Part shown: piece after piece, positions 9,688 through 20,500 of the stretch
How positions within the stretch are numbered: the stretch's first letter is position 1
Layout: each line of letters starts with the position of its first letter
Assembly: GCA_029964075.1 (NCBI GenBank)
Contig: CM057144.1
Coordinates: forward strand, 7,587,281-7,651,280
Length of the DNA: 64,000 nucleotides
Direction of reading: 5' to 3'
Source of the DNA: Patiria pectinifera
Taxonomy: Eukaryota > Echinodermata > Asteroidea > Valvatida > Asterinidae
Made by a program: the position numbers and the translations under genes
Notes under the pieces: model-generated
The model's input: only the letters and a program-made list of their open reading frames with translations
Told to the model about the DNA's origin: nothing
The model's database searches: none

Positions 9688-12600
9688 TATTACAGTGGCG
9701 GTGAAGAGAAAATGCAGAAAATCCATGATCACAACCACATGTTAAGATCTTTAGTTCATAGTTTGTCATCATGTAAATCTATCTAAAAATGTTTACATCG
9801 ATGACCAATGGCAAAATTATATGTAATTGAAAATAGGACAATTAATAAGTGGTATAAGGGCCTGTAGACTGCCATTCATTATTGTTTTTGTATCCAATCT
9901 ACATCCACGTATAGGCATACATTGTGTGCACCCTTATATTGGCAGTCTAAGGGTGGCCTCAGGCCGACCTGTGATTTGCTTGCGCCGCGACTGAGCCATC
10001 GGCACCAAGCAAAAAGTAATGCAAAGGTCACAAACCTAAGAAATCGTGTGATTCTCTTGGAACAAGTGGCATCTCGACACAAAATGATTGCAACCATGCT
10101 CACGTTACCCATGACAAGGTGAGGATTCCTTGGCATAGACGTGATCATGCGATCAAAATAGTGGTGCGGGTGTTGATAACAATCAAACGATCTTCCACGG
10201 CCATGTCTCTTCATTTGACCATTTTTGCCGCATGCTAATACATGTAAGGTCTCTCTCAAATTATGTCACTTCCTACAGTTTGCCACATGCATTGGCATTT
10301 TGTGCGTCAAATTGTTGTGACGTGCATCGGCTGCGCCGTTTTTCGAGTAAATTTCGAGCAACATGCTCACATGTTTAGCACATTTTGCAAACTGCGTGTA
10401 CACTCACCTGATGGCAAATGTAATTTTCCTGCGAAGGTGGCTTCCTATGAGAGAGATCTATTGGCTACACAATGAAATAAGATCTGGATGCACGCACAAC
10501 GTCGTAACACTAAACTTCACACAGGTTGACTGCGATTGATTCCCGCCTATTGGGAACATGTTTCGCCGTGGCACAGCAGTTGAAATTTTTCTACTCCTTC
10601 TGTGTTTTATTTAAACAAAAAACGATCACTCCCAATGAACCAGAAATATTCAAAAATTAAGTTGCAAATGATTGGAAATTCATCATACAGGTTTGTAAAT
10701 CCAAGCAAATTGCGGTTTAAGTAAAAAAAAACTTCAGATAGAAAAAAAATGGAAGCAAATTTAACACCGAAGTTAGAAGAAATCATTTTTGTATGAAATA
10801 TGCTTGTTAATTCATGAAACCACCCACAGCAGCCATTTGCAATAATATTACATTTTAAACGATTAAAAATGAAACATTTCGCGCCTAGGCTTTTCTTTGT
10901 GCATCATATCCAAAGTCCCAGCTTAAACGAACATTATGTCATAAATTCAATGACAGTGAGATACTTCAACCATATGGATCCCTCTATCCGACAGTATCTC
11001 TAGCCGATTATGCATAAACCCTTGTTATTCTTCCCCCTGCATAAATTGATGCCAGCAAATTCCATCCGGCCGTTCTACAGGGACCATGGAGGGGGGACGG
11101 CTCACCGCATTCAGTTTGTGTCTTGATTAAAAAACAGAGTAGAGGAGCAATCTCTCTGCTTCTGTTTGCCATTGAGCCACACAAAGACGGCGTTATCAGA
11201 GTAACGATCCTGCAGGCCATAGCAAGACAAAAATTGGTTTATGGATAGGGACATTTTATTAAAACTTGAGAAACTAAAGCAGATGGAATATACAAGGTGA
11301 GTTGATAAGAAGGTGACCTCCAATAAATGTTTCCCCTTAGAAAGCAGTTAAATTTAACATGCCAACGAAGCATATGAACGAGCATGGTCTGCCCCTCATT
11401 TGAAGAAAAAAGAAGAATTACAGAAATTTATCCAGGCTAGAAGTTATGAATATTTTGCTAAAAGAATCCATTTTTACAGCTGTCCATGGAATGCCATTTG
11501 AAGCTACTTTGCTATTGAGCTGAGTGAGTACCAGAGATTACACACAGGCATTCAAATACAAATATCAGGCAAAAATGAAGTCTTTTTTTTATTCTGAAAT
11601 AATGATGCTGATTTTTGTCTGTTTTCCTGAGCACATTTTTGTTCATTCATGGAGGTTAGAAAACATCCATGTTTCATTGTATTGAAAGGGTCTTCATGAA
11701 TGCGTAGAACGGTAAATGATCAGTGGTGGACAGCTGAATTTTGTAATGTTTATTTTAAATAGACATAGCTTAAGAATGGAGTATGCAAATTACACATGTA
11801 CGTGATACATGTATTTTCACAATTACTAGTCAATAACAGCAAGCTACATTTAGAAAAAAATGTTTTTAACTGTTTTTTTTTGTACCAGGAAATACCATTA
11901 AAAAATAATTGGAAAACCTTACACTGAATGCAGACTTAACGAGCACAGTTTACCCCATGTGGATTTATTTTAATTGGAGTACCGCTGATTATAGAAGCCA
12001 ACAATAATGGTAGGCACATTTACAAACCCTATGCACTGTCATGACTGTACATGTATGAAATTGAATAGCAAATGTAATTCAAGTTTGACATTTGCCAGAT
12101 GGCACTTTAAAGCTTGCCCCAAATTCATTACGGTATTAGTCTGGGAGAACATGTACATGTAGTCCTGTGCGGAAGAGGTCATTTTTTTTTTTTTGAATAT
12201 GGGGCTGTATTTATTGTTCATGTTAAGTGCTGCTGTTGTTCATCAAATAGTAAAAAGGTGAAAAATAAAAAAATAAAAATTTAAAAAGCCTTGAATTTCT
12301 CTGCAATTGTAATAAATGTACAAACAATCAAACATACAAAACAGATATAATAAATGAATGAGCAGCGCATAACTTTATATTAAGATGCTTCATTTTATGA
12401 AAGAAAAGACAAACACAAAAACGGTTTCAAAATATAGCATGCAGTGAAGCAATATTTCCAGTAATTAAGCATTTGGTTTTTTTAACATACATGTTCCATC
12501 AACCTGTACAATCACATGCAGTAAGAAGAAATGAATATTTCCCTTAGATATTGAACTTATCTGAAGATAGAGCTCAGGATGCATCTTATCCGATGTTTAA

Positions 12601-12814
12601 ACCTCTGCCCCGGGAAATGTCTCTTAATGGCCTGCACAGGTTTATTTCATCCGAGCGGCCATGTGAATTGGAAAAGCAGACATGCTCCGTCATGCGCTGT
12701 CAATATTTAATGAGATTGTTTGCATGTGTGGCAATCTGGACAGTGCATATTGCTCTTGCAAATTTATTAATGTGAAATTGGAAAATGTTTTAGATTGTAT
12801 GAATACATGTATGT
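9688..12814. other. No gene seen
   Basis: Three kilobases without a supportable exon. The longest open frames (for example 9879-10259 on the - strand) have ordinary low-complexity composition and no domain that I recognise. This lies upstream of UNC80 exon A and may be UNC80 intron or intergenic sequence. Confidence 0.4.
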
Positions 12815-12913
12815 TATAACATATGAGTTCAGTCTATTCTGCTACCAATGGTAGCAGAATAGACTGAACTCATATGTATTTGGTAGCAGAATAGACTGAA
12901 CTCATATGTTATA
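12815..12913. repeat. Inverted repeat with a third internal copy
   Basis: The unit TGGTAGCAGAATAGACTGAA and its extension to CATATG occurs at 12849-12876 and again at 12881-12908, and as the reverse complement at 12820-12847. Arms 12820-12847 and 12849-12876 are a perfect palindrome around one base. The outer copy extends the match through TTATAA to about 12913. This would form a very stable hairpin, and it looks like a recent inverted plus direct duplication. Confidence 0.9.
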
Positions 12914-13302
12914 ATATGCTCTACAAACATAGAGCACTATAGTGCTGAATCCGATATAAACCATGTGTTACATGTATGTTACGTACATGTACACGCCAAT
13001 TTTACAGATTTATATGTAAATCTGTTAAATTGGAAATTATTTCCAACTTTTGTTTAATAAATTATTACAGAAGAAAATCGGGTTGATGTACACTGCACCC
13101 AAGTAATCAATCTGTAATTGTGTGCATTGTAAGTTCAATGGACAAGATATTGATTGTTGTATGTCTCTTTCAAAACTACACATATTTTGCTGTGACCATT
13201 CCAAATCAAATGAAACCTTACCATCAACTTCCAAAAGAAATGAAAATGTATTAAAAACCTGTAGATTGTTGTACGGCAAGCACTGATTTCCAGTCATTCA
13301 AG

Positions 13303-13811
13303 CAGTGTTGTAGTACTTGTACTCGGTACTCGTACTTGAGTACTACTCCAGTACTTTTTTTAGAGTACTCGAAATGACAATACTTGTACTCGGGCAGCAA
13401 AGAACTCATACTTGACAAGTCAAAATTGTACTCGATCATCAAAGTACTTGTACTCGAATAGCAGTACTCAAAAAAAAAAAGGTGGGCCCTATAGATTGAC
13501 TATTACCATGACCTTACCTTATTTTATCGATACATTCACTTTAAAAAGGGTTGATTGGCTTGCGGAGAAATCAAAGTTTCCTGATTTTTCACCGTGCACG
13601 TCCGGACAAACACATTTAACAGCTAGCCGTGAGTGGGTCTGTATATCGGTCTGACTGGGCCTGGGCCAATTACGCACAATGAACCAGTTGCCGTATGGCC
13701 GTATTCGGAAATAGAAGTACTCGGAAGTACAAGTACTCGTACTCGTACTTGGCAACCTAAGTTCTAGGCAGTACTTGGTACTATGAAAAAAAGTACTCGA
13801 CTACAACACTG
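13303..13811. mobile_element. hAT-like non-autonomous element, AGTACTCG-rich
   Basis: It starts CAGTGTTGTAGTACTTG and ends CGACTACAACACTG, which are inverted repeats. The flanks CATTCAAG (13295-13302) and AATTCAAG (13812-13819) form an 8-bp target duplication with one mismatch, as expected for hAT. Both ends are filled with degenerate repeats of the type GTACTTGTACTCG. The middle is unique and codes for no recognisable transposase. Confidence 0.88.
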
Positions 13812-13819
13812 AATTCAAG

Positions 13820-14841
13820 ATACATGTACCGGTACATTAGGCCTATAAGGTTTAAAATTCTAGAAAACAAAATAAAATCTGGAGTTTTCAGTACGGATTG
13901 AACATGTTCATGTGTAATTCATTTCTTTGGAGAGCTGGTTTTGCAGTTTTGTCATGCCTTTCATTGTAATCTGCTCAAAAGGCTTTTAATTCTTCTTTTG
14001 CTATCTAAAAAAGAAATTAATGTAAATTCCTCTTCCCATTTTGTAGTATGGTTGGTTTTACAGAGAAGATCCAAATGAACTCACTGCACATTCATACATG
14101 TAGGCCTACCGGTATGCTTTCTGAAGAATGTGACATTTACGCAGACTGGTAAAAGCAATCGTCCTACAGTACAAATCATGCTACAGTAATCTGTCACTTC
14201 ATTCAATAAAGTTGGACAGTTGGCTGAAAGTTGACCTGGAGTTTAAACTCTGAATTTTGCTACAAATTAAAGTGGACTTGTAGGTTGAAATCGTGACTCC
14301 CATTTCAAAGATTATCTTTGATTATGACAGTTTCCCATTGGTTGCTGTAGGCAGAAGCCCAACATTTCTTTGTTCAACCTTATGTTTGATTTTTTTTCTT
14401 CAAAATTTCTCGGTAAAACCTTCCCTTGAAATTAAAAGGGTTCTAAAATTCCCTCACCATAACCACTTAAATTAAAAGGGCACGAAAAGAAAACATCTAC
14501 AAAGATACAGTACAACATCACTCCTTTAATTATCATTCCTTCCAAATTCCACATGCATGCCTTTCAGGGGTCCTGTGTGACCCTAAATGTTGATATTAGA
14601 TGCTAATGGTCTCTAGTCGTGATGTTTGGCCGAGTCATGTGAAAAGGATAATGGGTTTGTCTCATTATCCTTTACATTCTGGATTGTTGGACTAGCTATA
14701 GCGTCTTAATGAATGTACATTATTTTACTTTGTACACTTGTACAATTGTTTACTTTATTGATAATACATGTAATGTAGCCATTTTGTATGTACACATACA
14801 TATGTACCCAGTGTACCCGAGTGTACACAAGGGGCGTATCC
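13820..14841. other. No gene seen
   Basis: AT-rich non-coding sequence with short open frames only; no exon or bounded element supported. Confidence 0.4.
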
Positions 14842-14883
14842 AAAACCCCGTTCTCGTGTTTAATGAACACGAGAACGGGTTTT
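14842..14883. repeat. Strong hairpin
   Basis: The arm at 14842-14860 (AAAACCCCGTTCTCGTGTT) pairs with 14866-14883 across a five-base loop; the only irregularity is one extra C. Within the next 80 bp lie two more short self-complementary blocks: CGAACAATGTTCG, and CTCCCTACTTATCAGGGAG at about 14933. This could be the remnant of a folded transposon end, but I could not assign a family. Confidence 0.8.
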
Positions 14884-16861
14884 CGAATGACCAGAACCAA
14901 CACGCGAACAATGTTCGTGAACAGGATTTTCACTCCCTACTTATCAGGGAGTAGATGACGAACGTCGAGAACAAAGATGGCAGATTTAGGCCTCAACCGG
15001 AATTTCCATAATTTTTGTATTTAAAATTAAAAGCACTCATACAGTGCAGGAGCAGTAATGATAAAAAATATAATTGTACATGCACGTGGTCATAGTGGGC
15101 TTGTCGGCCTTGTCTTGTCAAATTTTTATACCTGTTTCAGGATTTCAATTATTTTCAAATTAATTCAGATATTTGTCCCTTCTTTTCAATCGGCGTTTTA
15201 ATACGGCAGCTGCCATCTTGAATTTTTGCCCAGCTGCACTCCACACGCACTTGGGCGTTCGTAATCGGCCACCCGAGAACACCGTTTGCAGGTCACCCCA
15301 GATTGGGGTTTCGAGTATGCCCAAGAAGTCAACAGCTGGCTCGTGGCTGTTTATTAAGATGTAGTAGTTGAGAAACTGGTAGTCCTAAGTGACAATTAAC
15401 CGTTGTAATACAAATTCCTCTTTCTTGGCAATGACAGCGTACTAGGCTCAATGATTTCACAGGATATGTTTCATACTATTATTTACCTGTAAATCAGGTG
15501 TTCCATTTGATAATATTTGGCAGTTTCATTTTTGAGTGGTTGCAATGATCCTATGCCTTTAACCTGACGGAAATGCTCAGATTACTTAACGAACCGCAAT
15601 TTACTACTGCAAGTTATGAACTGAAAATCTATTGAAGCTGGGGCTGGCAATATAAACACAATACTTAAATCTCAGCCGTTGTGCTGTGCCGTCCTTCGTG
15701 TACAGTACCGGTCAATAAGTGAATCAATAACAACAAGGTTGACTTTGTAATCAAAGTGTTAACTACAAGTACCGTTAATTGGCCTTTGTAGTGGAAGCAC
15801 TGGCTGACTTAATGTACCGTGAAGAATTATGCACCTCGCCTGGGGGATTGTTAATACAAATTACAAAATAATCCCGTAATATGCATAATTAATATGTGCA
15901 CATGTTGCTTGTAAGGTCAGGTTGTCCATCAGCTGTGAGCGCAAGGCAGAGCTTGTCTGCTCAAAAGCTAAACAGACATAGGATTTGGAATGTCTGCATG
16001 CTGGACCTGATGTTATGTTGACATTTGATGGAATTTTGTACCGGGGAGATGGTGATTTTTACAGTGGCATTTGCCATTCACTGATTTAATTTTGTAATAC
16101 TCGTGGCTTTTTTTTTGGGGGGGGGGATCCAACCAGGTCACAATTTAAAGGTGGGTATAATCAAACCGACATCCTCTTGCTTATTTAATAGTGTAGATGT
16201 CTTGCCACTTCAACACCCGGCCTGCTAGGATTGACTGGGTATTAGTACCAGTTTGGATTTAAGTACCATATTCAGTGGTATTTTGGGTCATTCCACACTA
16301 AAAGGGGTACAAAAATGTGAAGTGATTGGGAAATGAAGTAAGATAATAATATCAAGTCGTTTGTCCTCTCAAGTTCCCTTGTAATTGCATATTCCCACCC
16401 CATTGTAAAGGATTGTGCTAGAGCTGAGAATTTAAGACTTTCTAAGCAGATTTTATTTATAAGATATATGCTCAGAATATTACCTAAGTACATGTACATA
16501 TTGTAACATGGAGGGAAATTTGTCGCAACATTTCTGTCCAACTTAGGTATGTTAATATATTGTAAGTCTTTAGGACCAAGAAAATTGTGTGGTTTTTTGG
16601 CTGTCTATCCTAAGTGGGTTATGAACTGAGATAATATTTGGGTAAATTCAGGCTCATTATAATTAATGTCCCCTCGTTTTATGTTCGCATGCATGTAGGT
16701 ACAATAAGTTAATTTTTACTCTAGTAGCTTACAGACCTGAAGAAATCTGTGTAGAGAATATGATAAATGATTGTTGTTCTGGTACATGTAGATCTAGAGG
16801 TGTAAAGAAACCCCCGGATCATCATTCTTAGGCACAGACATAGGGTCTGAAAACTCTATGT
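14884..16861. other. No gene seen
   Basis: No exon could be supported. One G run (about 16118-16127) sits in an otherwise AT-rich stretch. This is probably intron of UNC80, because the first recognised exon downstream starts within a codon. Confidence 0.4.
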
Positions 16862-17238
16862 CAGGCGCGGTTCTAGAACCAATATTTTTGGGGGGCTAGT
16901 AGGGTGGATCCTGAATTTTTTTCAGGGAGGCATGCTGAAATGTAGACCGGTTATTTTCTCCGGACACTTAGGCCTCCGAAAATCAATGGGGGGGGGGGGG
17001 GTGTGGGGGGGGGCTCGTGACGTATTTTCAATGGGGAGCGCTGATAAAATCCTTCAATCAGGCACACTTTATTAACTAAAAGTGTACAAATTATGCACCC
17101 TTCTCACGAATATTCATTTTGGGGGACACCGTTTGCATGTGCTTCACATTCTTACATTTTGCTAGTGCAAGTTGTTTTTGTTATGGATTTTTTTTTGGGG
17201 GGGGGGGGGGAAATAGACACATTTTAGAACCGCCACTG
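16862..17238. mobile_element. hAT-like non-autonomous element, CAGTGGCGGTTC type
   Basis: The left end CAGGCGCGGTTCTAGAACC and the complement of the right end (CAGTGGCGGTTCTAAAAT) match. The 8-bp target duplication CTCTATGT is exact at 16854-16861 and 17239-17246. The 377-bp interior is G-run rich and non-coding. It ends 159 bp before UNC80 exon A. Confidence 0.9.
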
Positions 17239-17397
17239 CTCTATGTACATGTAGACCCGATGGGAATCAATTCCAGCGCACATGGGTTGAAGACAAGGAA
17301 AGTACCTCTTCGCCTGAGCTTAACTCCACATGATCAGAAAATTAAAAAGACACCAATTAATAGCCGGACACCTGCCTTTTCCTTTCCTTTTCTTCAG

Positions 17398-17580
17398 GTG
17401 ACAAGCTTCGGTTGATGGGCCAGCAATGCCTGAACCGTATGTTCAAGATTGACCCATCTCAGTTCCGTCGCTACCTACGCTTCATGATCAGCACCCATCC
17501 CTTAGAGAACATTCTGGACTTTCTGCATGCCTTGCTGGGCTTCTGTGAAGACCCAGTCATTAGGATACCACACAGACCAG
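17398..17580 (+). CDS. UNC80: UNC80 exon A
   Basis: The acceptor TTCTTCAG precedes it and the donor GTATGT follows. It is 183 nt, phase 1 in and 1 out. It encodes a helical block ending in LDFLHALLGFCEDPV, a clear UNC80 hallmark. The first two bases complete a codon started in an exon not present in this window. Confidence 0.93.
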
Positions 17581-20500
17581 GTATGTAGCGCTTTTTCTCT
17601 TGGTGCATTGCCCTTACTACTGGCAATGTTTTTTTATCAATTTGTGTGAAATGTGACCAGCTGAGTATTAACAATTCTTTGTCTTTGGATTAAGGGTCCT
17701 TTTTTTCTAGTAATTTTATGCCTTTTTTATTGAGTGGATACATGCTATAATTTTGTGATTCATCAATGCATATTGCAGTAAACTCCCGTTAAGTCAAATA
17801 TCAAAGGAACAGTTAAACATTTGAGGTATCCGGAGTTCGAGTTAAGCAAGGCTCCCGATTTTTCTATAGTCATGTCATCTTCACATACCTGTAAATTCAC
17901 CGTAACTCGCCATGCAGTGGACACATTATTTTGGCACACTTTTTTCCATTCCATTAAATGGTGTATTTTTTTTGTCATAAAGCATCAGTTTATTCAGATT
18001 TCATTTGTTCTTACCCAAAACATGACAAGAAACCACTCAAATTGTGTTACTGAGTGTAGTAAATCTTTATTTGGTGTCATTTGTTTATCAATATCGATGC
18101 TCCACGTGCGGGTTTTTCCGATGTGTGGTGCGGTCACATGGCCGGTCCTATTCAAGTTACGCAATAGAGGGCGCACCAGCTGCAACTGGGCCAGCGCTAG
18201 CAATCGGGCTAACTTGCGCATATCCTCTCCGGTTTCCAATGTGGTCCCATGGCCACTGCAAAAACCCTGCGTGTGGGTTATAATTGGGCGAGCGGGTAGC
18301 AATCAAATCTGAATTTGACTTAAAAGTTTACTGTGTTGGGTATTCTAATGGCAGAAGTTGACTTTTCTCTGTTCTACTACACAATATGACTTTAGAACTT
18401 TAAAGGCAATGGGCAAGGGGTTAGGTTTCCCCTTTTCCCGTTAACTATGTCTATACCGTATATGTACGTCCTGCACAAAATTCATATTGGGCAATAAATT
18501 CTGAGGTTATTTTTGAGATATTAACAAAATCTGGAAGGTAATGGAATTTTTAGATACGCCTATTTAAAAAAATATATATATATTTTTTTAGGGGGGGGAA
18601 TTGTGTTCTATTTATTAGTTAACACTGTCCTTTGTTAAATAGTCTAGGTACAGTTTTCTGTTTTTCAACTTTTGGTTTTTGTTGACATTGGAAGAGAAGA
18701 CAATTTTTGGCAATAGCCTCCAGCTTTTCTGTAAAACAGGGTTTATTTTCAGATGACTTTGAGATGTGTCTCCCACTTATTTTCCACAAATACCCCTGAC
18801 TATCCTGAGGCGTTGTTACTTTACCAGCATTTCCTTCCGATTGTCGTTGTAGGTTTCACAGAACTGTAAATGTACCTGGACCTGTGGACACTTAGTTCAA
18901 TCTTACTTTTATTCCAGTATGTACCTTATTAGGCAAAATAAAAAAAACATGTTTAGCATCCACGCCCGCTTCCTTTTTGGAGGCCGCCTCCTTTTGTTTT
19001 TTTTCTTTGTTTTTTTTAAACCAAAAAAAGGAAAAATCATTTTGGCCTCTTTATAAATCTGTTGCATCTATCCCATAAAAAGCTGTTAGTCATTTCTTGA
19101 GTCCAATTGCGGCCATTTGGAAATTTTGGAGGCGAAAAAAAAAGGGCCTCCCGCTTCCTTTTTTCCAAAAAGGCAGGACGCTAAACATGTTTTTTTTATT
19201 TCGCCTTATGCCAGTATTGTACCACCTGTAGTATTTCCCTAAATAGTTAATCAGTTTGTTGTGTTCCCTTCTCCCTCCCTACCCCCCCCCCCTACTCTGT
19301 ACATCATTCGTGCATGTACACGCGTAGGCTCTCCTTTCTACAACGCAGGGCCCAGCACTGGTCCCAATGAGGGTATCGCCCGGGGTGGCTTTGCGACCAA
19401 CTTTGGCAGCGGTGTGGCAGGTACCGGAGTGCGGGGAATTGAAGGGACCATAGTGGGTAGCATCTTCAAGGCTATGGTCACTAGACTGGCCAATTCAAGG
19501 GAGGAGCTAAACGCCCCAGAGAACTCGGTAAGTATTCAGGTAACATGTTCAGTATTGGGTTTTACCTTCGGCAATGTAATTCCTAAAGCACTGTGTACTC
19601 TGTGCTGTCTGAGAGCTTTGTAAGAGAAAGTTCTGAAGCTACTTGGATGGGACTCCAACCCATGACCTCCTGCCTACTAGTCCATTCCAAGTGGCTTGTG
19701 CATTTATAGCAAGCTCTGATGTCCAGTGCCAATGAAATTTTGTCAGTGAAGGGCACTACCCAATATTGAGTTGCAAAAAAAAGCTGTCATAAAAAGTTGT
19801 GACTATTAGATGCAAAACTGTTATTTTGTAATAAGCTATAAGAAGCTGTAGAGATTGTGATATATCTTTAAAGATCTCAGAATCTCAGAATCTCAGAATC
19901 TCAGAAAGTTGACTGGATATCGCCGCTAGGCATCATCATCCAGTTTGACTTCACAGCGGTGCCGTGCAAGCGTGAAAGATCATACAATTACTTTCCCATC
20001 TAGTATAAATGCAGTAATGTTAAAGGTATATTATTCGCCATGTGTACATTTTTTTTCGTTTGAAGCAACAAAAGTGCTAAAAATATAAAGACGGGTACTG
20101 AATAACTAACCAGTGATGAGGTCTTAGTTTTGAATGCTGTACATTCTGAGAAAACAATATTCTAAGAACTTGGTTTCAATTCACAAGTTGCAGTGTCCTG
20201 TTTTGAATTGCGCCTGAAATCAGTGTTCTGGACACGTTCTCATTCAGCCGATTGCAACTGCGCGATGTCACGCACTAAACTTACGAATAAGAGTAACCGC
20301 GCACGCGTGTGCAATGTGTCAATGCTTGCGCGCATCCATACATGGATTCACCGAATTACATACCAACTGCCAACGGAAATTTTCAGAGATGCGTCACTTG
20401 ACCCCTCTTTTGAAATGACCTTCTTTGATTGTTTTCTTGAAAATGACAGCATGCCAGAAAGAAAAAAATCACAGGGAGTTTGTGTCGTTAGTTTTTTTAA

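Noticed and set aside
9879-10259. 126-codon frame on the - strand
   Set aside because: No domain, splice signal or conserved motif that I can see; probably chance.
17821-18312. 163-codon frame on the + strand
   Set aside because: It lies entirely between the inverted ends of the TIR element 17776-18333 and resembles no transposase.
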